Shown piece after piece: positions 18,370 through 25,969 of a stretch of 58,087 bases of DNA. Source of the DNA: Bog-793 sp035625025 (GTDB lineage: Bacteria; Actinomycetota; Acidimicrobiia; Acidimicrobiales; Bog-793); assembly GCA_035625025.1 (NCBI GenBank), contig DASPQJ010000038.1, forward strand, positions 1-58,087. The letters are read 5' to 3'. The notes beneath the pieces were generated by a model, which did no database searches, was not told the origin of the DNA, and worked only from the letters and a program-made list of their open reading frames with translations. The position numbers and the translations under genes are program-made. Within the stretch, counting starts at the first letter, position 1. Each line of letters begins with the position of its first letter.

Positions 18370-19812
18370 TCAGTAGGACCGACCGAACACGAGCCGGCGC
18401 CCGTAGTCCGCGGGGCGACCGCACACCACGCACGGGCCGGCCTCGGGATCCGCGTCGCGCGGCACGCAGCGCGGTGTCGCGCCGGTTCGTTCCTGGATCG
18501 CCGCTTCGCAGGCGGGATCGCCGCAGAGGAGAGTCTGAGCGAAGCCGAAAGCGACCGCCGGGGCGAGGTCGTCGAAGGAGTTGACGACGACGGTGTGCGC
18601 GTCGCGGAAATCCCGTGCCCGGCGAAAGAGCGCCTCCTGGAAGGCCGCGAGCCGCGCCGGCATCGTCGTGGCGACCTCAGCGAGCAGCTGCGGGATCTTT
18701 GCGCCGCTCAGGCGGTCGACGACGACGGCTGAGCCGGTCGCAAGGTCGCGGGGGCCAAGTTCAACCCGGACCGGCACCCCTCGCAGTTCCCAGTCGTTGA
18801 ACTTGAAGCCCGGTGAGACCTGCTGGCGCGTGTCGACGTAGACCCGAACCCCTCTGTCGGTGAGCTCCCGGGCGAGAGCCTCGGCCGACGCGGTGACGGG
18901 CCCGAGGTCGTCGTCCCGGCCGATCGGCACGACGACGACCTGGTGGGGCGCGATCTTCGGGGGCAGGATGAGGCCGCGGTCGTCGCCGTGGGTCATGATC
19001 ACCCCGCCGACCATCCGGGTACTCATTCCCCACGAAGCGGTGTGGCACAGGGCGCGCACGCCGTCGGCGCCCGTGTAGTCGATGCCGAAGGCCGCGGCGA
19101 AGTTCGTGCCCAGATAGTGCGAGGTCGCCGCCTGGAGGGCACGACCGTCGCGCATCATCGCCTCGAGCGAGATGGTGCGCACGGCTCCGGCGAAACGTTC
19201 CGCGGGCGTCTTGTCCCCGACGAGGACGGGCATCGCCGCGCAGTCCTCGGCGACCGCCTGGTAGAAGTCGGCGGCGACCAGCATCTCGGCGATCGCTTCG
19301 TCCTCGCTGGCGTGGGCCGTGTGACCCTCCTGCCAGAGGAACTCGGTCGTTCGCAGGAACAGCCGTGGCCGCAGCTCCCAGCGGACGACGTTCGCCCACT
19401 GGTTAATCCGGAGCGGTAGGTCGCGGTAGGAGCCGATCCAGCGGGCGAACATCTCGCCGACGACCGTCTCCGAGGTCGGGCGCAAAACGAGCGGTTCCTC
19501 GAGGTCCTCGCCGCCGGCGTGGGTGACGATCGCCAGTTCGGGTGCGAACCCTTCGACGTGCTCGGCTTCCCGACGGAGGTGGCTTTCCGGGATGAGCAAG
19601 GGGAAGTAGGCGTTCTCGTGGCCGGTCGCCTTGATGTGCCGGTCGAGTTCGGCCGAGAGCAGTTCCCAGATCCGGTAGCCGTACGGGCGAATGACCATCG
19701 TGCCGCGCACCGGGCCATGGTCGGCGAGCTCGGCGCGCACGACGAGCTCGTTGTACCAGGCCGAGAAGTCCTCGCTCTGAGGGGTGATCCCGCGTTCGTT
19801 CGGTTTCGCCAT
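18370..19812 (-). CDS. proS: Prolyl-tRNA synthetase, archaeal/eukaryal-type short form
   Basis: 480-residue class II synthetase charging tRNA-Pro. N-terminal SEDFSAWYNELVVRAELAD, motif 1 around GTMVIRPYGYRIWELL, motif 2 in RWELRPRLFLRTTEFLWQEGHTAH and motif 3 in GWGMS-like ASWGMSTRMVGG. The anticodon-binding domain follows, then a C-terminal zinc-type domain with Cys in CGDPACEAAI and CVVCGRP, and it ends in the Tyr typical of this form (FGRSY). There is no bacterial YbaK-like editing insertion. This ProS type occurs patchily in bacteria. A tRNA-Pro(CGG) gene lies about 2 kb away. Confidence 0.95.
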   Translation of the reverse strand: MAKPNERGITPQSEDFSAWYNELVVRAELADHGPVRGTMVIRPYGYRIWELLSAELDRHIKATGHENAYFPLLIPESHLRREAEHVEGFAPELAIVTHAGGEDLEEPLVLRPTSETVVGEMFARWIGSYRDLPLRINQWANVVRWELRPRLFLRTTEFLWQEGHTAHASEDEAIAEMLVAADFYQAVAEDCAAMPVLVGDKTPAERFAGAVRTISLEAMMRDGRALQAATSHYLGTNFAAAFGIDYTGADGVRALCHTASWGMSTRMVGGVIMTHGDDRGLILPPKIAPHQVVVVPIGRDDDLGPVTASAEALARELTDRGVRVYVDTRQQVSPGFKFNDWELRGVPVRVELGPRDLATGSAVVVDRLSGAKIPQLLAEVATTMPARLAAFQEALFRRARDFRDAHTVVVNSFDDLAPAVAFGFAQTLLCGDPACEAAIQERTGATPRCVPRDADPEAGPCVVCGRPADYGRRLVFGRSY

Positions 19813-19913
19813 TTCTGACCGGGTCTCTCACTCGAGTCGGCGCAATCGTTGCGCTGGGTGGCGAACGTAGCGGATCACCGACCCGACCCGCGGCCTCGGG
19901 CTCGCACCCCGGG

Positions 19914-19941
19914 TTGACGGGGACGGATCACCACGTACAGT
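19914..19941 (+). promoter_or_regulatory. Promoter of the CHAP-protein gene
   Basis: TTGACG (19914-19919), 16-nt spacer, TACAGT (19936-19941). This is the best two-box promoter in the window. Transcription would start near 19948, giving a leader of about 210 nt before the ATG at 20158. Confidence 0.6.
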
Positions 19942-19947
19942 GAAGAT

Positions 19948-20157
19948 GTCTCCACGCAACGTGGTAACGAGATTCCGATCGCGGGGCCGTGCGCAGGGAC
20001 GACGGCATTGTCACGGCATTGTCACGCCGGGCACCTTGCGACGGCTTCGGCGCGCTTTCTAGAGTCGCCCGGTCAGCGAACCGGGTAGTACCCGCGGCTT
20101 TCCGCGTCATTTTTCGGTGCTCTGTGGCGGAACCGTACGAATCGACGAGGGAGCGGG
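19948..20157 (+). ncRNA. Structured 5' leader, candidate cis-regulatory RNA
   Basis: The leader contains successive hairpins: CCCGGT-cagcga-ACCGGG (20068-20085 region), then CGCGG-CTTT-CCGCG (20093-20106) followed closely by TTTTT (20110-20114), which looks like an intrinsic terminator upstream of the gene. The segment CCGGTCAGCGAACC resembles the 3' core of c-di-AMP (ydaO) riboswitches (CCG-CAGCTAACC), which in Actinobacteria precede cell-wall hydrolase genes. I could not match the 5' half of that motif, so the class is uncertain. Confidence 0.35.
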
Positions 20158-21018
20158 ATGCGAAAACGTCCGCTTGGTGCGTTGGTCTGGAGCGCGACGA
20201 TTCTCGTTGCGTCCGGGGTCGCGCAGCTGCCCGCGGGTGCTGCGGCGCCGGCGGGCGGAGGGTCGGTCGCCGGGACGACTCCAGCGTGGTGTGCCGAGTA
20301 TGGATCGGCCGTCGTCGGCTGGACGGGGACGACGCCGAACCTGCCGATCTGCGGACCGGGCCCGGACAACGGGGGTACCTGGTTGGACGTCGACCTGCCC
20401 GGTCCGTACGGCGCGGACAACGTCTATTTCAACGCCACGCCGGGTTTCCAGTGCGTCGAGCTCGCTGATCGTTTCCTCGCGGTCGTCGACGGCCTCGCGC
20501 CGGTCTTCGCCAACGGCCAGCAGGTCGCGGCGAGCTACCACGCTGCCTACACGAACACGAGCCTCTACGTGAACGGGTCGCCCCAGGCGGTCGGTCATCC
20601 GCCGGTCGCGGGCGATGTCATCAGCTTCTCGGACGCGCCGGACTTTGACGCCTGGACGCCGGGTCACGTTGCCGTCGTCACGGCGAGTTCGGTTGACCGG
20701 GCCACGGGATACGGCACGGTGACGCTCGCCCAGGAGAACGTCGGCTCCGGCTACTGGAGGTACACGCTCGACCTCGTCGACTGGCGGCTCGAAGACCCGA
20801 CGACGGCGCCCAACGCCGAGTGGGGATTCCCGTACGCCGAGTGGCTCCACGTCACGCCGTACCGCGCCGCGCTCGGATCGGCGGCGATTGCGCTCGTCGC
20901 GGGCTCCCCGCAGCCCGAGCTCGCCTCGGTGCCGGGGATCGTCGAATCTCTCGGCCTCGGCGAAAGCCGCAGCCTCGGCGGTCACCTCCGTTGGTTCCGT
21001 CGCCGCGGGCGAACCTAA
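20158..21018 (+). CDS. Secreted CHAP-domain protein, probable cell-wall hydrolase
   Basis: 286 residues with a Sec signal peptide (MRKRPLGALVW..., cleavage likely after AGAAA). A CHAP/NlpC-P60-like domain covers ~80-240: FQCVELADRF contains the presumptive catalytic Cys, GDVISFSD is the typical GDV/I motif, and GHVAVVT holds the catalytic His, with TLAQENVG following. CHAP amidases/endopeptidases cut peptidoglycan cross-bridges. The C-terminal ~40 residues (Ser/Leu-rich, then RRRGR) are not conserved in any way I recognise. Start chosen by GGGAG 4-5 nt upstream. The long structured leader suggests RNA-level control. Confidence 0.8.
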   Translation: MRKRPLGALVWSATILVASGVAQLPAGAAAPAGGGSVAGTTPAWCAEYGSAVVGWTGTTPNLPICGPGPDNGGTWLDVDLPGPYGADNVYFNATPGFQCVELADRFLAVVDGLAPVFANGQQVAASYHAAYTNTSLYVNGSPQAVGHPPVAGDVISFSDAPDFDAWTPGHVAVVTASSVDRATGYGTVTLAQENVGSGYWRYTLDLVDWRLEDPTTAPNAEWGFPYAEWLHVTPYRAALGSAAIALVAGSPQPELASVPGIVESLGLGESRSLGGHLRWFRRRGRT

Positions 21019-21030
21019 CTCCGGATCGGC

Positions 21031-21933
21031 TCAGTCCGGGCCGAGGAGGATCCGTTCAAGGAGATCGGCTTGGAAGACGCGCTCCGAGGCGGCGGCCCCG
21101 GGGTCAGGTCGGTCGGCTGCTGACTCCCGGGCGCGGGCGGCGGCGTCACGGGCGGCGGCCCAGGCGGGTTCGTAGGGTGAGAAGTGTTCGGCGCCGAGCG
21201 CGATGGGACCCCAAGGGGTCGGGAGGACGGAGGAGGGCACGCTCGGCGCGGTGGCGGGGTGCTCGTCGAGCACCTCCTCGCGCGAGCGCGCGTAACGCGG
21301 AGCCGCGAGGTGCCGCAGCGCCTCCAGGGCGGCGAGCACCGCCTCGGAGCAGGCCGCGATCGTCGTCCAGGCGGGGTCGTCGAGGGCGTCGAGATCGGCT
21401 CCGAGATCTTCGGTGAGCCTTTCTAGCGTGATGTCGCCGAGCTCGGACTCGAGCCGGCGCAGTCGGCGGAGCGCGGCGAAACGCGCGAGGAGACCGAGCC
21501 GTTGCTCGCCCGCCGGGCTCGTCCGATCAAGGATCACCCGTGCCTCAGCGACGACGGCCCCGAGCGACGAACCATCCGGCAGCGTGGTCGCCGCCGTCAC
21601 GTCGTCGAGCGCGTGGGACGCGCACTCGAGAGCGAAGCGCGCCGCGGCTTTCACCCCCCAGGCGGTTTCGGCGGTGAGCCGGGCGGTCGAGGCGCCGACC
21701 GTGTCACCGGCGTCTCGGGCACCGTCGATCGCCTCGGCGAGAAAGATCCGCTCGTCGAGCGCTTCGAGCAGCGCTGCCGGTCGACGCAGGACGAGCTCGC
21801 CGCGGGGCGCCGCCGTCCGTTCGGCAGGCGACGTCGTGGCGCCGGCGACCGCCGGCAGGTTCCAGGTGACTTCGCCGCGCGCTGTTCTTTCGACGCCCTC
21901 GGCATTCGTCGCGACGTAGAGGTGCTCAGCCAT
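21031..21933 (-). CDS. Uncharacterised Ala-rich helical protein
   Basis: 300 residues, no signal peptide or transmembrane segment. It opens with a short polar stretch (EHLYVATNAEGVERTARGEVTW), followed by long Ala/Leu/Arg/Glu helices (~60-230) of coiled-coil character such as RFAALRRLRRLESELGD. Toward the end is a Pro/Gly block PTPWGPIALGAEHFSPYEPAW. I do not recognise the family. The ATG at 21933 has GAGGAG 7 nt upstream, and codon use is like its neighbours, so it is likely real. It converges with the CHAP gene and lies downstream of tRNA-Pro on the same strand. Confidence 0.65.
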   Translation of the reverse strand: MAEHLYVATNAEGVERTARGEVTWNLPAVAGATTSPAERTAAPRGELVLRRPAALLEALDERIFLAEAIDGARDAGDTVGASTARLTAETAWGVKAAARFALECASHALDDVTAATTLPDGSSLGAVVAEARVILDRTSPAGEQRLGLLARFAALRRLRRLESELGDITLERLTEDLGADLDALDDPAWTTIAACSEAVLAALEALRHLAAPRYARSREEVLDEHPATAPSVPSSVLPTPWGPIALGAEHFSPYEPAWAAARDAAARARESAADRPDPGAAASERVFQADLLERILLGPD

Positions 21934-21999
21934 CACACGGCTCCTCGAGGGCTCAGGGCACAGGGGTTGTACGTGTCGATCGCCAGGGCGACCGGCAAG

Positions 22000-22074
22000 T
22001 CGGGAAGGCGGGATTTGAACCCGCGACCTCAGCGTCCCGAACGCTGCGCGCTAACCAAGCTGCGCTACTTCCCG
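22000..22074 (-). tRNA. tRNA-Pro(CGG)
   Basis: Acceptor CGGGAAG/CTTCCCG, anticodon stem CAGCG/CGCTG with loop TTCGGGA (anticodon CGG), T-arm GCGGG-TTCAAAT-CCCGC, discriminator A, no encoded CCA. Its 5' ten bases overlap the 3' end of the upstream CBS/CorC gene on the same strand. Confidence 0.93.
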
Positions 22075-22898
22075 TCCGAAGTCCGGCTCCCGCCGTCTTC
22101 AATGGGGATCGTAGTCGATGGTGCCTCGAGGACGACCTTGGCGATGCGGCGCCTTTCCATGCGCGTGATCCGAAAGGTCCACCCTTCGTGCTCGTACGAT
22201 TCGGACTCGACCGGGATGTGGCCGAGGGCGTCGAAGAGGTACCCGCCGAGGGTGACGTAATCGCCCTCGGGGATGCCGACACCGACCTGCTCCGTGACCT
22301 CGTCGACCGCACAGGCGCCGTCGACGAGGAAGCGGCGCGCGTCGATGCGGAAGATCGCCGGGCTCGTCGCGCGGTCGAACTCGTCGCGCAGATCACCGAC
22401 GAGCTCGCTGACGAGGTCGTTGACGGTGATCACGCCGGCGAAGCCCCCGTACTCGTCGACGACGACGGCGAAACCACGTCGGCCGCGGCGCATGTCGGCG
22501 AGGATCTCGAGCGCCGAACGTGTTTCCGGCACGACATACGGTTCGCGGAGTCTGGCCGTCACGTCGGCGCCCGCGAAGACCGTCGATGGGCCCGCGCTCT
22601 CCCCGGGTCCGATGGGCACGTCGAGGTTGAACAGGTCCTTCACGTACAGCACGCCGAGGAGATGGTCGAAGTCGTCGGTGTAGACGGGGAAGTGGCTGTG
22701 CCCGGAGCGCCGAACGGCCCGCGCCACGTCGGCGAAGCCAACGGGGGTCGCCAGCCCGACCACATCGACCCGCGGCGTCATCACCTCACGGGCCGTCGCC
22801 TCACGCAGGGCCTCGATACCGCGTCGGATCTGCAGCTCCTGCTCCGACGGTGCCAGGGCCGCGGTCACCGGGGCGCGCTTCAAGTGCAAGCGCTTCAT
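22065..22898 (-). CDS. CBS-pair/CorC_HlyC domain protein (hemolysin-C-like)
   Basis: 277 residues. Two CBS motifs: REVMTPRVDVVGL to LLGVLYVKDLF and PYVVPETRSALEILADMR to FAGVITVNDLVSELVGD. A C-terminal CorC/HlyC-associated domain follows (RRFLVDGACAVDEVTEQVG, GDYVTLGGYLFDALGHIP). The DUF21/CNNM transmembrane domain of full-length relatives is absent, as in soluble CorC (YbeX), which is linked to Mg/Co efflux and ribosome maturation. The last ten bases coincide with the tRNA-Pro 5' end, so the stop codon lies within the tRNA gene. Confidence 0.85.
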   Translation of the reverse strand: MKRLHLKRAPVTAALAPSEQELQIRRGIEALREATAREVMTPRVDVVGLATPVGFADVARAVRRSGHSHFPVYTDDFDHLLGVLYVKDLFNLDVPIGPGESAGPSTVFAGADVTARLREPYVVPETRSALEILADMRRGRRGFAVVVDEYGGFAGVITVNDLVSELVGDLRDEFDRATSPAIFRIDARRFLVDGACAVDEVTEQVGVGIPEGDYVTLGGYLFDALGHIPVESESYEHEGWTFRITRMERRRIAKVVLEAPSTTIPIEDGGSRTSDGK

Positions 22899-22965
22899 CG
22901 CCGGCTCTCCGGTGCGGAGCCGTGACGTCGGATCGGCGGCGACGTCGGCAGGTCCGACTCGGTTT

Positions 22966-23382
22966 CTAGCGCGCGGCGACGGTGGTCGGTGCGTACGACT
23001 CGTCGCGGAACGTGCCCCCCGTGAGCAGCGCTTGCACGGCCCGGCGTAGCCGGACCGGATCGAGCGGCTTCACGAGGTAGCCCTCGACGCCGGTTCGTCG
23101 GGCGAGAAAGACGTCGGCGCGCCGATCGAGGAGCACGAGGACCGGGACGTGCCCCAACCGGCCGCCGGACTCCTCGTGGGCGAGGTCCAGGGCGATGGCG
23201 AACCCGCCCATGTTCTGGACCTGGCTGTCGGTGATCACGAGGTCGGGCTGGAAGTCGGCCGCCATGGCGCGCACGGTTTCACCGGTCCGGGCCACGCTGA
23301 TCTGGCGCTCGCCGTCGTCGACGACGGCCGCCAACTCCTCGACGACAGTCGGGGCATCGGCCACGAGCAGGATCTTCTCCAC
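22966..23382 (-). CDS. Single-domain response regulator (receiver only)
   Basis: 138 residues from GTG 23382. CheY-like fold: KILLVADAPTVV at strand 1, phosphoacceptor Asp52 in PDLVITDSQVQNMGG, and Lys in YLVKPLDPVRLRRAV. One acidic residue usually present after strand 1 is replaced (ADAP), so metal binding may be weak. There is no output domain and no kinase nearby. It begins 16 bp after the stop of an ArsA-type gene in the same direction and is probably in that transcript. The open frame extends upstream but overlaps the ArsA gene. Confidence 0.72.
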   Translation of the reverse strand: MEKILLVADAPTVVEELAAVVDDGERQISVARTGETVRAMAADFQPDLVITDSQVQNMGGFAIALDLAHEESGGRLGHVPVLVLLDRRADVFLARRTGVEGYLVKPLDPVRLRRAVQALLTGGTFRDESYAPTTVAAR

Positions 23383-23398
23383 CTGTCCAAGGTAGCGC

Positions 23399-24469
23399 TC
23401 AGCCGATGAGGTGGCGAACGATGCCCAGCAGGCCCTCGACGTCGTGCACGTCGCTGTCGAGGAACGGAACCCGCACGACGGGCGCCGGAGCGACGGCCGT
23501 GACGAGATCGGCGAGGAAACCCTCCTCCCGGCGCGCGATTCGGTCGAGATCAGCGAGATTCTCGACAAGCTCGTGCCAGGCCGCGCTGGGCGCGCTTTTG
23601 TCCGCGAGCCGGGGTGCCGGCGCCGCATCGAAGGCGGGGTGGATCCGGTTTACAAGGAGCGCGTCGATGACGCCGCGGCGCTTTTCTAGCTCGTCGCGGA
23701 AGAAACGGGCGTCGTCGATGGCGTCGCGCCGGGGGGTGACGACGAGGACGAATCCGGTGGCTCTCTCGGTGAGGAGCCGCTCGACGTGCGCGGCGCGTTC
23801 GCGGAAGCCCCGTTCCATACCCTGGAACGCGCTGAAGAAGGCGAGCGTGTCGTCGACGATCTCGGCGCCGGCGACCCGTGCGATCGAGCGGGCGACCATC
23901 TGGCCGGCGAGGCTCGCGGCACGCAGGTACGAGGTTCCCGGGGTGACGAGAACCTTAAAGATCCGGTTGTCGAGGAAGCTTGTCAACCGACGGGGGGCAT
24001 CGAGGAACTCGAGGGCGTGACGCGTCGGGGGCGTGTCGACGACGACGAGGTCGAAGACGGCCTCCTCGTGCAGCTCGAACAGTTTCTCCGTCGCCATGTA
24101 TTCCTGGGTCCCGGACAACACGGACGCGAGGTTCCGATAGAGGCGGTTCGCCAGGATGCGTTCGGCCTGCTGGGGGTCACGGGCATACTTCCCGACGAGT
24201 TCGTCGAAGGTCGTCTTTGCGTCGAGCATCACGACGCTGAGCCTGCCCGGCCAAGGCCCGGCGATCTCGTGTGGCTCGTTTCCGACCCCGGTCACCCCGA
24301 GGGCGTCAGCGAGCCGTCGTGCCGGGTCGATCGTGATGACGCAGGCCCGACGTCCCCGCAGGGCCCCCGCAACGGCGAGCGCCGCCGCGGCCGTCGTCTT
24401 GCCGACCCCACCCGAACCGCAACAGATGATGACCGAGCGCCCGTCGACCAAGGCGTCGAGGACGCTCAC
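23399..24469 (-). CDS. ArsA/Get3-type ATPase, second of tandem pair
   Basis: 356-residue deviant-Walker P-loop ATPase: GSGGVGKTTAAAALAVAGA at 18-26 onward, switch-like VVDTPPTRHALEFLDAP, and DPARRLADALG. Similar to Rv3680 of mycobacteria, where the Rv3679-Rv3680 pair lies beside whiB4. No Cys pair for arsenite binding is visible, so arsenic transport is not implied. Its start overlaps the stop of the first ATPase gene by 4 bp (ATGA), which suggests a heteromeric complex. Confidence 0.9.
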   Translation of the reverse strand: MSVLDALVDGRSVIICCGSGGVGKTTAAAALAVAGALRGRRACVITIDPARRLADALGVTGVGNEPHEIAGPWPGRLSVVMLDAKTTFDELVGKYARDPQQAERILANRLYRNLASVLSGTQEYMATEKLFELHEEAVFDLVVVDTPPTRHALEFLDAPRRLTSFLDNRIFKVLVTPGTSYLRAASLAGQMVARSIARVAGAEIVDDTLAFFSAFQGMERGFRERAAHVERLLTERATGFVLVVTPRRDAIDDARFFRDELEKRRGVIDALLVNRIHPAFDAAPAPRLADKSAPSAAWHELVENLADLDRIARREEGFLADLVTAVAPAPVVRVPFLDSDVHDVEGLLGIVRHLIG

Positions 24470-25464
24470 AGCGCCTCGATGCCCGTCGCGAGGGCGGACA
24501 CGAGGTCCGCGAGCTCAACAGGGCCCATCTCGGCGGTGAGCAGGTAGGGAAGCTCGAGGCGCGGGAGCGGCAGCCGGTCGGCGAGGCGAGCCAGCTGCAC
24601 CAGCTGGACCCGCTGGCGTCCCCGCCGGAAAGTCGCCGCCCGGAGGATCGCCCCGGCGACCTCGGGCGAGATCTCGGGCAGCCCGGCCGCCGCCGCTGCC
24701 CGAACCGGGTCCTCGTCAAGGTGACGGAGCACGGGATAGCAGCAGTTGACGACGACCGGGGCGAGCGCGACGCCGATCTCGTCCTCGAGCCGGTAGGCGG
24801 TCTCGACTGCCTCGTTGACCGGGGTCTCCTCGGGGACGGTGACGACGACTACCTGGCAGCGCGCCGGATCGCTGAGCATCGCGACGACCTGGTCGGCTTG
24901 GGTCCGCAAGGGCCCGCCGCGCGCCGCGTCGGCCAGGCCGCCCGAGCTGGACAGGAAGCTCAGCGCGTGACCGGTCGCCGGGGCGTCCAGCACGATGAGG
25001 TCGGCTACGCCGGCCTGCTCGAGCTGGCGGACCTTGCCGAGGATGAGGACCTCGCGGATCCCGGGGACGGCCGTCGCGACAACATCGAGGGAGCCGGTGC
25101 GCGCGAGCCGGCCGGCGACGCGCTTGAGACCGTGGCCGACGAGGTACTCGAGCAGCGCCGCATCCGAGGTGAGGACCCTCGCCCGGACGCGACCGGGGAC
25201 CTTCGCCGAACCCTCGTCCTCGATCGATCGGGTCTTGTCAGCTCCGCGCGTCGGGGCGCGCACGGTCGTCTCGTCGTAGCCGAGACGACCCGTGTAGCCG
25301 AAGAGAGTCGCGAGGCCCGTGGCGTCGAGGGCAACGACGAGCACGTCGAGGCCGACATCGGCCGCGAGGTTCGCCAGCACTGCGCTGATGGTCGTCTTGC
25401 CGACCCCTCCCTTGCCGATGACGAGGAGGATGTTGCTGCGGCGCAAGAACCCGGTGACGTCCAT
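24466..25464 (-). CDS. ArsA/Get3-type ATPase, first of tandem pair
   Basis: 332 residues. P-loop GKGGVGKTTISAVLANLAADVG at 17-25 onward; LIVLDAPATGHALSFLSS corresponds to the switch II/A-loop region. This is the Rv3679-like partner. TAGTGT on the minus strand (25474-25479) lies 9 nt before the ATG. It is divergent from whiB, reproducing the order seen in mycobacteria. Proposed roles in mycobacteria concern glycerol and redox stress; the function here is unknown. Confidence 0.9.
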   Translation of the reverse strand: MDVTGFLRRSNILLVIGKGGVGKTTISAVLANLAADVGLDVLVVALDATGLATLFGYTGRLGYDETTVRAPTRGADKTRSIEDEGSAKVPGRVRARVLTSDAALLEYLVGHGLKRVAGRLARTGSLDVVATAVPGIREVLILGKVRQLEQAGVADLIVLDAPATGHALSFLSSSGGLADAARGGPLRTQADQVVAMLSDPARCQVVVVTVPEETPVNEAVETAYRLEDEIGVALAPVVVNCCYPVLRHLDEDPVRAAAAAGLPEISPEVAGAILRAATFRRGRQRVQLVQLARLADRLPLPRLELPYLLTAEMGPVELADLVSALATGIEAL

Positions 25465-25534
25465 CGGGCGCCGACACTACCGGGAGCCCGGTCGGGAGCC
25501 TGATCACAGCTGGGCTCCCGGGCCCCGGAACCCC

Positions 25535-25564
25535 TTGTCAGCCGGACGGGCACGGCGGTAGCGT
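25535..25564 (+). promoter_or_regulatory. Promoter of whiB
   Basis: TTGTCA (25535-25540), 18-nt spacer, TAGCGT (25559-25564), about 92 nt of leader to the GTG at 25663, which has a GGGGAGGGG ribosome-binding site. Confidence 0.5.
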
Positions 25565-25662
25565 CACGACGCGGCCGGAGTCCGCGCCCGGCCCACGGCG
25601 CGAGACCGGGTGCAGCGCCGCTCGAGCGGTCGTCCCCGAGGGGACGAGACGGGGAGGGGTTC

Positions 25663-25926
25663 GTGATCGCGGAGCGATCCGAGCAGGCCTGGTACCTGAA
25701 AGCCCTGTGCCGCGGGCCCCAGGCCGTCGTCTTTTTCCCGCCCAACCAGCCAGAGGGCAAGGACGAGCGACTTGGCCGCGAAGCGGCCGCGAAGCAGATG
25801 TGTGCCCTCTGTCCGGTGCAGCGACCCTGCCTCGACTATGCCATCCGAATCCGGGAACCCCACGGGATCTGGGGCGGACTCAACGAGGTCGAACGCAAGC
25901 AGATCCTCGAGCGCCGCGCCGGCTGA
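25663..25926 (+). CDS. WhiB-family [4Fe-4S] regulatory protein
   Basis: 87-residue Wbl protein with the four invariant cysteines Cys16, Cys47, Cys50 and Cys56 (CxxC inside MCALCPVQRPC) and the beta-turn GIWGG (68-72), followed by a basic C-terminus (RKQILERR) for DNA or sigma-factor contact. Wbl proteins sense O2/NO through the cluster and modulate the primary sigma factor. Divergence from the ArsA pair matches the whiB4 context in mycobacteria, but orthology is inferred from synteny only. Confidence 0.93.
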   Translation: MIAERSEQAWYLKALCRGPQAVVFFPPNQPEGKDERLGREAAAKQMCALCPVQRPCLDYAIRIREPHGIWGGLNEVERKQILERRAG

Positions 25927-25969
25927 TCCTTTTCCGGTCGCGTTCGCCCAGGGACAACGTTCCCGGTTA

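Noticed and set aside
20158..21018. CHAP protein as a phage endolysin
   Set aside because: It has a Sec signal peptide and no phage genes are nearby, so a cellular wall hydrolase is likelier.
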